From a virus: a DNA stretch of 37,615 nucleotides. The stretch covers positions 1 through 37,615 of IMG/VR virus record IMGVR_UViG_3300036652_000706; one strand, 5' to 3'. Made by a program: the position numbers and the translations under genes. The notes under the pieces were generated by a model that saw only the letters and a list, made by a program, of their open reading frames with translations, had not been told where the DNA came from and did no database searches. Shown here in pieces: positions 29,376 to 36,381 of the stretch; positions within the stretch are counted from its first letter, which is position 1; each line of letters opens with the position of its first letter.

Positions 29376-29426
29376 TGATACAATAACGCTGTAAGGCCTG
29401 AGCCACATCTATCTGTGGCTTTTTTA
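29376..29426 (+). promoter_or_regulatory. Late promoter plus leader hairpin, copy 4
   Basis: Extended -10 TGA-TACAAT (29376-29384) with no good -35, then GTAAGGCCTGAGCC (29391-29404). AGCCACA pairs with TGTGGCT, followed by six T. Precedes the fibre operon. The ATG at 29434 has no Shine-Dalgarno sequence. Confidence 0.75.
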
Positions 29427-29433
29427 ATTTCAA

Positions 29434-29850
29434 ATGTTACCAGAAGGCAATCGTTTACCACGTGATAATAACCGTATCCCACTTATGGGGGGGATATCTT
29501 ATTTAAATGCCGCAGTATCCGTACCAGCAACGTTTGATCCAGCAACAGGTGCGCAGTTAGTAACAGCAGTAGCATCTGCCGCAGAGTTACCTTCTACCAT
29601 ACAAAATGGGCAACAGACAGTTACGACAAGCGCTGTAGCACTTCCTACTGGTGCTTTGACACAGGGTGTTATTTTAGAGAGTTTATCAACGAATACAGTC
29701 AGTATTTTTATTGGCGCATCAGGTGTAACAACATCTACAGGAATTGAATTGTTGCCAGGTGCTTCTACTAGCGTGGCAGTTAACAATACTAATCTTATTT
29801 ATGTTATTTGTGCTTCTACTAGCCCAGTAATTTCATGGATAGGAAGTTAA
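29434..29850 (+). CDS. Small virion surface-type protein
   Basis: A 138-residue Thr/Ser/Val-rich, beta-type protein. It starts MLPEGNRLPRDNNRIPLMGG and ends ELLPGASTSVAVNNTNLIYV then a short strand with ISWIGS, a pattern seen in small head- or tail-decoration proteins. First gene after leader copy 4 and 1 nt before the large fibre gene. Related in layout to the protein at 34152. Confidence 0.65.
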   Translation: MLPEGNRLPRDNNRIPLMGGISYLNAAVSVPATFDPATGAQLVTAVASAAELPSTIQNGQQTVTTSAVALPTGALTQGVILESLSTNTVSIFIGASGVTTSTGIELLPGASTSVAVNNTNLIYVICASTSPVISWIGS

Positions 29851-29851
29851 A

Positions 29852-31954
29852 ATGCCTCTGTTGCCCTTTGGATCTGCACCGTTTATTAACCCCGTCCCGG
29901 AAGGTAAGTTTTTATATTTTGGGGATAAAAATACAGGTATTAAAGGAGATGCTACTAATTTTGGTACTGGAATATTTGTTTTAGACGGCTCCAGTGGAGC
30001 AGCCATAGAACGTGATATTGTTGCAACTGGTCAATTTGGCTTATTTGCCAATACTGCTAGTGATGGTTCAGGGACATGGTTACCTTCCATTAATTTTTCA
30101 TCTAGTGGTAGTTTACAACTTTCAACTGCGAATAGTTCTTTACAACTTTCCTCTGCCGGCGGGATAGTCTTTATTGGAAATTCAGGACATAATGTTGTTT
30201 TTGGAACAGACATTACTCCAGGCGGCATAGTAAATACAAATAGTTTTGGCGGTAGTGGAGGCTTGAGTATTGTTTCAAATGTCGCTGGTCATAATGGGAT
30301 ACTGAAGTCTGATAACTTAACTGCTGATCGTACTATCCAGTTACCTGATCTAAGTGGAACAATATCCGTTTCACCCCTAACGACAAAAGGTGATCTTTAT
30401 ACGTATTCAACTGGTGATACTCGTTTTCCGGTAGGTACAGATGGATATGTTTTAAGCGCTGATTCTACACAGACTACTGGACTCAAGTGGATAGCAACAG
30501 GTGGAACTGGAACGGTAACATCTGTAGGTGTATCTGGTGCAAATGGTATAGGCGTATCTGGTTCTCCTGTAACTGCTTCAGGTACGATTGCGCTTAGCCT
30601 TGGCAATATTACTCCTACGACGGTGAATAGTATTACCCTATCTGGCAGCTCAACGCCTTCTCTAGCGGTAACAGGTACAAGTTCTGTTTCTGGTGCTAAT
30701 ACAGGTGATCAGACAATTACGTTAACTGGAGATGTAACAGGTACAGGTACAGGTAGTTTTGTTACAGCGATTAAATCAAGTGTAACGTTGGCTGGGAGTC
30801 CGACAACTACAACACAATCTCCAAGTGATAATTCTACCAAGATAGCTACGACTGCATATACCGATGCAGCAGTGGCAGCTGCTGTACAGGGGTTGTCTAT
30901 TAAGCAATCCGTACAAGAAGCCACAGCTGCAGCACTGCCAACAAATACTTATTTAGCGGGAGTAATTACAATCACGGCTACTGGAACACTTACAGTAGAC
31001 GGACAGACGGTACAGTTAAATGACCGGGTACTGGTCAAAGATGAAGTTACGCAAGCCCATAACGGTATTTATCTTTGTACGACATTTGGCACCACAGGCG
31101 TACAAGCGGTTTTGACTCGGGCAACTGACAGCAACACTTCTGCTGATATAGTTGGAGCTTTCACTTTTGCAGAGACAGGTACGGTAAACGCCAGTTCGGG
31201 ATGGGTAAACACTAACTCTGGAACAATTACAATCGGAACCACGGCAATTACTTACACACAGTTTTCAGGAGCCGGCGAGATAACGGCTGGAACTGGTTTA
31301 TCAAAGTCAGGTAATACTATTTCCTTGAGTACGCCTGTAAGCGTTGCTAACGGTGGTATCGGCACTGGAACAGCCAGTATTACAGCATTTAATAATATTA
31401 CCGGTCTTTCAGCGGCAGGAACCACGGGTACTACTTCTACGAATCTAGTGTTTTCAACTTCACCGGTGCTGGTATCACCTGCACTTGGTACCCCAACTGC
31501 CATTGTGTTGACAAATGCAACTGGCACAGCTGCATCTTTGACAGCTGGTAAGGCGACAATTTTAGCGACAGCACGAGCTATTAACGGCGTAAATTTTGAC
31601 GGATCTGCTGCAATCACCATTCCAGGTACACCGTGGACAAATGTAACGGGTACTACCCAAACTGCGGCAGTAAATAACGGATACATTGCAAATAATGCCT
31701 CCTTAGTAACGGTAACACTTCCTAGCACCGCTGCAATAGGGCAGACAGTATCAGTAGCGGGTGCGGGTGCGGGAGGCTGGAAACTGGCTCAGAATGCTTC
31801 ACAACTGGTACATTTCGGTACTTCTGTAACCACTACAGGCACGGGTGGTTCATTAGCTAGTGTGAACCAGTATGACGCCGTTGAAGTGGTTTGTATCGTT
31901 GCTAATACCACATGGACGGTAATTAATTCTCAGGGGAACTTGACGGTAGTATAG
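29852..31954 (+). CDS. Large tail-fibre protein
   Basis: A 700-residue Gly/Thr/Ser/Ala-rich protein. It has the fibre repeats TKGDLYTYSTGDTRFPVGTD, GTGTVTSVGVSGANGIGVSG, TLTGDVTGTG and TKIATTAYTDAAVAAAV. Then comes QLNDRVLVKDEVTQAHNGIY, a module frequent in phage fibres, and the shaft-like SPALGTPTAIVLTNATGTAA. It probably trimerises and contacts the host surface. AGGAAG lies 6 nt before the ATG. Its stop abuts the next ATG (TAGATG). Long low-complexity stretches may recombine. Confidence 0.85.
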   Translation: MPLLPFGSAPFINPVPEGKFLYFGDKNTGIKGDATNFGTGIFVLDGSSGAAIERDIVATGQFGLFANTASDGSGTWLPSINFSSSGSLQLSTANSSLQLSSAGGIVFIGNSGHNVVFGTDITPGGIVNTNSFGGSGGLSIVSNVAGHNGILKSDNLTADRTIQLPDLSGTISVSPLTTKGDLYTYSTGDTRFPVGTDGYVLSADSTQTTGLKWIATGGTGTVTSVGVSGANGIGVSGSPVTASGTIALSLGNITPTTVNSITLSGSSTPSLAVTGTSSVSGANTGDQTITLTGDVTGTGTGSFVTAIKSSVTLAGSPTTTTQSPSDNSTKIATTAYTDAAVAAAVQGLSIKQSVQEATAAALPTNTYLAGVITITATGTLTVDGQTVQLNDRVLVKDEVTQAHNGIYLCTTFGTTGVQAVLTRATDSNTSADIVGAFTFAETGTVNASSGWVNTNSGTITIGTTAITYTQFSGAGEITAGTGLSKSGNTISLSTPVSVANGGIGTGTASITAFNNITGLSAAGTTGTTSTNLVFSTSPVLVSPALGTPTAIVLTNATGTAASLTAGKATILATARAINGVNFDGSAAITIPGTPWTNVTGTTQTAAVNNGYIANNASLVTVTLPSTAAIGQTVSVAGAGAGGWKLAQNASQLVHFGTSVTTTGTGGSLASVNQYDAVEVVCIVANTTWTVINSQGNLTVV

Positions 31955-32623
31955 ATGGCTACAATAACTACTTCGGTTACGATTAATCAGGGCCTAAATG
32001 GTTACGTGGAGCGTTCGATTAATGCACCTGGAGAAAGTTTCTCTACAATTCGTGCAGGTGCGGGTACAGATTCAGGTTATACTTCGGGGAATAATGGCGT
32101 TGAGATTGCAGGGCTTTTTGCTACTAATACAACTAATAGCTATCTAGCGCTTGAAAGAGTCATTTTGTTGTTTGATACATCTGCACTACCGTCGAATTCA
32201 ACGGTTACTTCAGCAAGTCTAAATCTTTACTTTACGGAAGAAGAGACTTCCTTAGGCACCACTTCTTTGGTTGTTGTTGCTTCAACGCCTGCTAGTAATA
32301 GTAGTCTTATCGCTAGTGATTATGCCAATCTTGGTTCTGTTTCTTTTGGTTCAATTGCACAAACAAGCATTACTTTTAATTCTTTGAATGTTATTTCTCT
32401 GAATTCCTCTGGAATAGCTGCTGTAACTCCAGGTGGTATGACTAAACTTGGCTGTGTTCTTGGTTGGGATTTTAATAATAGTTTTACAGGTACGTGGGCT
32501 TCTACTTCAAATACCTATATAGAATGGAGTTCTGCAGCTTTATCCTTAACATACACTAATCCTGCATTGTCAATTACTGGTATATCCTCACTATCTAACG
32601 TATCAACCATAACAACGGCATAA
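31955..32623 (+). CDS. DNRLRE-like beta-sandwich tail protein
   Basis: A 222-residue protein. LERVILLFDTSALPSNSTVT then SASLNLYFTEEE matches the core pattern of DNRLRE/carbohydrate-binding-like domains of secreted proteins. This suggests a surface-binding module on the tail. No signal peptide. It starts directly after the large fibre gene and is followed by the switchable fibre gene. Confidence 0.7.
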   Translation: MATITTSVTINQGLNGYVERSINAPGESFSTIRAGAGTDSGYTSGNNGVEIAGLFATNTTNSYLALERVILLFDTSALPSNSTVTSASLNLYFTEEETSLGTTSLVVVASTPASNSSLIASDYANLGSVSFGSIAQTSITFNSLNVISLNSSGIAAVTPGGMTKLGCVLGWDFNNSFTGTWASTSNTYIEWSSAALSLTYTNPALSITGISSLSNVSTITTA

Positions 32624-32632
32624 GAGGTAATC

Positions 32633-33316
32633 ATGGCGACAAATAATAGTTCAAATAACCAATTCACAAATGACAGCGATGGTTTTGACATCTCTGGTGG
32701 TACGACGAAACGAAAACTTACCGTTACCGCAGGAGATGTTACGTTAAGCGGTGGAGGCTCCAACACCTACACACTCCCAGCAGCCACCGACACCCTCGTC
32801 GGACGGGCTAGTACTGATACGCTGACGAATAAAGACCTCTCCAGCGCAACGAATGTATTTCCGAACGGTACCCAAGTGCAGGTAGCCACAACCAACTTTA
32901 CGGCATTTGCGACAGGCATGGCATTGATTCCCTACGACGACACTCCTCCTCAGATAACCGAGGGAGACGAGTATATGACCCAGACCATTACTCCGAAGTT
33001 AGCGACCAACCACTTGTTGATTGAGGTAACGGCTATGTTCTCTAGCTCAACGGCGCAGGATTTCATATATGCATTGTTCCAAGACGCCACGGCTAGTGCC
33101 CTGGCGGCTGATTCACAACTAATGTTAACGGCCACCGGCACGATGTCCTGCAAGTTGGCGTATGACATGGTAGCGGGTACGACATCGGCAACTACGTTTA
33201 GGTTCCGAGCTGGAGGTAGAAACGCTGGAACTACAACGTTCAACGGCACGAACGGTGGTCGGTTGTTCGGAGCGATATCAAAGTCCAACTTCAAAATCAC
33301 TGAGTACAAAGCCTGA
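32633..33316 (+). CDS. Switchable tail-fibre gene, expressed form A
   Basis: A 227-residue protein. Residues 1-41 are a constant N-terminus; residues 42-67 are encoded by the 78-bp inverted repeat (TYTLPAATDTLVGRASTDTL, then TNK, a motif common in fibre shafts just before the tip). Residues 68-227 form the A-specific C-terminal domain (for example TQTITPKLATNHLLIEVTAM). GAGGTAATC precedes the ATG. Recombination between the repeats would replace the A domain by the silent B domain downstream in frame. Confidence 0.85.
   Translation: MATNNSSNNQFTNDSDGFDISGGTTKRKLTVTAGDVTLSGGGSNTYTLPAATDTLVGRASTDTLTNKDLSSATNVFPNGTQVQVATTNFTAFATGMALIPYDDTPPQITEGDEYMTQTITPKLATNHLLIEVTAMFSSSTAQDFIYALFQDATASALAADSQLMLTATGTMSCKLAYDMVAGTTSATTFRFRAGGRNAGTTTFNGTNGGRLFGAISKSNFKITEYKA
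32756..32833 (+). repeat. 78-bp inverted repeat, left copy (in fibre gene A)
   Basis: Identical, in reverse complement, to 33718-33795. Begins GGCTCCAACACC and ends ACGAATAAA. The first base is codon position 1 of residue 42. The sequences diverge sharply on both sides. Confidence 0.97.
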
Positions 33317-33387
33317 TATGTGGTATAGAAGCGCTTAATTTGCTATATACGATCGCCAAGCGTGAAAATAAGAGGAAGTTAGTTATG

Positions 33388-33816
33388 TTAATTAGGATGA
33401 GCTGACCAAGTAAAGCCGTTATAACTAGCACCCATGTTACCGCCGTATGAGTTAGTGTACATAATAAAACCAGTGGTAGAAATATTAGTTATATAGGTGA
33501 AGATAACTAATGCAGTACCGATGTTACCAGTAAAATCTGTAATTGATGTAGGTGCCGTACCAGTTTTATAGCCAAGAAGTTGTGCTATTACTATAGGTGG
33601 CGTAGCAAAGGGAACAGGAAACGTGACGGTTGTGTTGACTGTATTTTGAGAGCCAGAAACGGTGGTATAACTCCACCCTGTTTGATAGGGAAAAGTATTA
33701 GTAGAACTGGCTAAATTTTTATTCGTCAGCGTATCAGTACTAGCCCGTCCGACGAGGGTGTCGGTGGCTGCTGGGAGTGTGTAGGTGTTGGAGCCGGTGC
33801 CTGTTGCAGTATGACG
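33388..33816 (-). pseudogene. Silent, inverted alternative fibre tip (form B, H-type-lectin-like)
   Basis: An open frame of 142 codons without a start codon or ribosome-binding site; a TAG lies just upstream at 33817-33819. It begins RHTATGTGS, then the 26 residues of the shared repeat, then 109 B-specific residues. TVTFPVPFATPPIVIAQLLG, ITNISTTGFIMY and the ending FTWSAHPN match the pattern of H-type lectin/fibre-tip domains (VxFpxpFxxpPxV ... tGF ... W.A.P). Inversion of 32756-33795 would join it to the N-terminus of gene A and give a 176-residue protein. It is a stored cassette rather than a decayed gene. Confidence 0.88.
33718..33795 (-). repeat. 78-bp inverted repeat, right copy (in silent form B)
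   Basis: Perfect reverse complement of 32756-32833, in the same reading frame relative to the B domain. The segment bounded by the two copies is 1040 bp. Confidence 0.97.
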
Positions 33817-33832
33817 CTAACTATGCTATATT
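33804..33832 (+). promoter_or_regulatory. Promoter of the small RNA
   Basis: TTGCAG (33804-33809), a 17-nt spacer, TATATT (33827-33832). It uses the same -35 as late promoter copy 1. It sits 9 bp outside the right inverted repeat and so would not move on inversion. Confidence 0.75.
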
Positions 33833-33838
33833 AGATGT

Positions 33839-33911
33839 ATTGATTATGTGTGCCATGGCCTTGCAAAAGGCTTTGGCGTCATGGCAAAGCCTCAGGAAAC
33901 TGGGGCTTTTC
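33839..33911 (+). ncRNA. Structured small RNA of about 73 nt
   Basis: The predicted start is about 33839. Outer stem TGCCATG (33851-33857)/CATGGCA (33880-33886) encloses a GCCTT/AAGGC hairpin. Terminator stem AGCCTCAG (33888-33895), GAAA loop, CTGGGGCT (33900-33907), then TTTTC. No start codon with a frame of useful length. It contains GGCCTT and CTCAGG, complementary to AAGGCC and CCTGAG of the late leaders. The rest of 33912-34066 shows nothing I can support. Confidence 0.65.
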
Positions 33912-34066
33912 TATTTCTTCTAAAAAATCTGTCAAGCCCAATTAAAAAATCTACAACATTATTCTATCCCTCAACAGTGGGGGACGTATGGCCGTGCGAG
34001 ACACATAACATAATCAGTTAGGACTTTCCTACTCTTGAGAAATAACCTATTTTACTGTATTGTTGT

Positions 34067-34137
34067 TTTACCCATAATTCTTACTATGCTATAATCCACT
34101 CATAAGGCCTGAGCCATTGCTGCTCAGGCTATTTTTA
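34067..34137 (+). promoter_or_regulatory. Late promoter plus leader hairpin, copy 5
   Basis: TTTACC (34067-34072), 17 nt, extended -10 TGC-TATAAT (34087-34095), then ATAAGGCCTGAGCC (34102-34115). The hairpin is formed differently: GCCTGAGC pairs with GCTCAGGC (34122-34129), followed by TATTTTT. Changed arm sequence with pairing kept supports selection for structure. Precedes the tail operon. Confidence 0.85.
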
Positions 34138-34151
34138 ATATAAGGACTCTT

Positions 34152-34547
34152 ATGGCCTCATACACATTTATAAAAAAAGGACAAGTAGCAGAACCAGGTC
34201 AACTTAGTAATTTCGGAGGTATGGTTAATGATGGTAATCGTAATACCATGCTTATGGGAGCTGGGCCAAGTACTTCTGATGCTACGGGTACGCCTCAAAC
34301 TTCTCCGCTTACAGTTTCTAACTCAGCAGTAACAGCACTTCTGGTTCCTGCAAATGCGGTGCAATTGGTTATAACAGCCATTACCAATACCATAAATATT
34401 AGTGAAGCTGATCCAACTGTAGCTGCAAATTACTTCACGCTTCCTACGGGATTAGTATTAACAATAGATGTGGCACGTTGTTCTACACTTTACCTAAAAG
34501 CTAATACAGGCGCAGCTACTGTCAGTTTTTACTTTAACGTTGTATAG
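34152..34547 (+). CDS. Small virion decoration-type protein
   Basis: A 131-residue beta-type protein (MASYTFIKKGQVAEPGQLSN; LTVSNSAVTALLVPANAVQL; TGAATVSFYFNVV). Proteins with this N-terminus and a strand-rich C-terminus are common in environmental phage structural regions. AAGGA is 6 nt before the ATG. First gene of the tail operon after leader copy 5. Confidence 0.68.
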   Translation: MASYTFIKKGQVAEPGQLSNFGGMVNDGNRNTMLMGAGPSTSDATGTPQTSPLTVSNSAVTALLVPANAVQLVITAITNTINISEADPTVAANYFTLPTGLVLTIDVARCSTLYLKANTGAATVSFYFNVV

Positions 34548-34556
34548 GAAAATAAA

Positions 34557-34724
34557 ATGGTCAAGCCAAAAACATCTTGGGTACAGAATCCAACCAAATA
34601 TACTACGTTAACAGCGTATTCTAGTTCATCTGTTACATATTCTAGTTCCACGACTGCTTATTCTAATGTCAATGGACAGCAGAATGAGAATAATAAACCT
34701 AAAACAAGCTGGACGGCAGCATAA
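34557..34724 (+). CDS. Small Ser/Thr-rich protein with terminal repeats (55 aa)
   Basis: A 55-residue protein starting MVKPKTSWVQNPTKYTT and ending NKPKTSWTAA; the element KPKTSW occurs at both ends, with a Ser/Thr/Tyr-rich spacer. AGGAAAATAAA precedes the ATG. Its TAA overlaps the next ATG (TAATG). Similar tiny proteins sit next to fibre genes in other phages; a connector or decoration role is possible. Confidence 0.65.
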   Translation: MVKPKTSWVQNPTKYTTLTAYSSSSVTYSSSTTAYSNVNGQQNENNKPKTSWTAA

Positions 34725-35425
34725 TGGCGATTAATTTCCCAACTTCCAAAGACGATGGCACAAGTTTACCAAACCCTTCTGGCACCAATACGCAAAATTC
34801 TCCTGACCATGCTGGACTGCATACTAATGAAAATGCGGCGATAATTGCTGTAGAGACAAAAGTAGGAACTGGTTCGAGTACGCCTACGAGTGGAACAGTG
34901 TTGGCGGGAAGTGGTACAGGTACATCTGCGTGGAGTAGTTCACTAAGTGGTTTGACACTTATTACGCCTACACTTACGACAGGCGGTACATGGGGTGGTT
35001 CCCCTACCATAACTAGCCCTACGATTAACTCTCCGGTTATCACTAATGCTTCCATAACTGTTGATACGATATCAGGATATACAACATCGAATAGCGGTTC
35101 AATTTATGGTATCTCAGTTTCGACTGGTCAAATTAGTAGTGCTCTGACACTTACAAGCACTTTAGCAGTCAATAGCACGCTTTCAACAACCGGTCAAATG
35201 AGTATACAGACTACTACTGCACCTCCTGCCGCAGGTGCTACTACATCTGGTATTAAAGTTTCATCAACGGCGAACTTTGGTATATTCTGGGGTTCTGGAG
35301 CACCGACATTTAGTGCCGCTCAAGGCTCTATCTATTTACGGACTGACGGTTCTTCAACTTCTACTCGATTGTATGTAAATACCACTGGTTCAACAACTTG
35401 GACTAACTTTACGAGTGCCGCATGA
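34724..35425 (+). CDS. Tail-fibre-like protein
   Basis: A 233-residue Ser/Thr/Gly-rich protein. The start MAINFPTSKDDGTSLPNPSG, then SPDHAGLHTNENAAIIAVET and the shaft-like repeat SPTINSPVITNASITVDTIS, is a pattern common in fibre or appendage proteins. The end (IYLRTDGSSTSTRLYVNTTG) resembles C-terminal tips of phage fibres. TAATG coupling with the 55-residue gene. Confidence 0.75.
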   Translation: MAINFPTSKDDGTSLPNPSGTNTQNSPDHAGLHTNENAAIIAVETKVGTGSSTPTSGTVLAGSGTGTSAWSSSLSGLTLITPTLTTGGTWGGSPTITSPTINSPVITNASITVDTISGYTTSNSGSIYGISVSTGQISSALTLTSTLAVNSTLSTTGQMSIQTTTAPPAAGATTSGIKVSSTANFGIFWGSGAPTFSAAQGSIYLRTDGSSTSTRLYVNTTGSTTWTNFTSAA

Positions 35426-35478
35426 TTACTTTTATACAAAGTTATAATATTGGGCTTATCGTGTAGGGGTAATATGAA

Positions 35479-36378
35479 ATGTTAACATTCTCCCAAATCT
35501 CCAGTCGTGCGTTAGACATCGTTGGCAATCCGCAAGATGGCAATGTAACCTCGAATAATATTCAGCAAGATATCAACCAGGGGCTGAAACTCTTTAAGAA
35601 TGCGGCGCGACGATACTGGACACGAAAACAGATTGTTGCAAATTTAGTTTCAGGGCAGCAAGATTATCAGTTACCAGCAGATTTTGTACGAGTAACACAG
35701 GTAACAATTACGGCAAATGGAATTGTGTATCCGTTAGTCGAAGTACCAAGCGAGTACAAGTGGAATGAATTAAACATCATTCCTTCTGTTACCATCTATA
35801 TTCCTACCCGTTATTTTGTAAAGGGTTTCAATGTCATTAGCGTATGGCCTGCGCCGTCTACTGCTAATATTGGTACATTAAATGTGTCATATGAGCCACG
35901 TTTAGTGGATTGGAACGGCGTTGCAGACACGACAGGTACTTGTACCGTAACAAACGGTTCAACGACGGTTACGGACAGCGCTACGAACTTTGCACAGCAG
36001 ATGATAGGGCAGTGGTTCAGCGTAACGGATGGCACCGATGGTAACTGGTATCAGATTGGTGCATATGACAACAATGCTAGTATTGAATTGGCTAACTACT
36101 ATCAAGGTATATCGGGTAGTGGTAGGAGTTACCGGATTGGCATTGCTCCCGATATCCCCGAAGATTACCATATGGCTTTCGTGTACTATCCTGCGTATCA
36201 GTTTTACTTAAAGCGCGGAGATATTGAACAGGCAGAGGCATATTTGGCTATGTTTAATGCTTTACTAGACCAATATATCGAAACGTACTCCAGCAAAACA
36301 ACGGGAGTGGTGCAGACAAAACAGCGTGGTGCAGCCTATAACATCTTCGGATTACCACCAACTAACATCACGGGGTAG
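35479..36378 (+). CDS. Tail adaptor / tail-tube A-like protein
   Basis: A 299-residue protein. The N-terminus (SQISSRALDIVGNPQDGNVT, then QQDINQGLKLFKNAARRYWT) is helical and typical of podovirus head-tail adaptor or tail tubular A-type proteins. QDYQLPADFVRVTQVTITAN follows, and the C-terminal part has PEDYHMAFVYYPAYQFYLKR with helices. It would link portal and tail tube. GGGG lies before the ATG. A TATAAT box at 35443-35448 may provide extra transcription. Confidence 0.8.
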   Translation: MLTFSQISSRALDIVGNPQDGNVTSNNIQQDINQGLKLFKNAARRYWTRKQIVANLVSGQQDYQLPADFVRVTQVTITANGIVYPLVEVPSEYKWNELNIIPSVTIYIPTRYFVKGFNVISVWPAPSTANIGTLNVSYEPRLVDWNGVADTTGTCTVTNGSTTVTDSATNFAQQMIGQWFSVTDGTDGNWYQIGAYDNNASIELANYYQGISGSGRSYRIGIAPDIPEDYHMAFVYYPAYQFYLKRGDIEQAEAYLAMFNALLDQYIETYSSKTTGVVQTKQRGAAYNIFGLPPTNITG

Positions 36379-36381
36379 GTC

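Noticed and set aside
32756-33795. Diversity-generating retroelement (template and variable repeat)
   Set aside because: The two copies are identical and inverted, with no adenine-specific differences and no reverse transcriptase in the genome.
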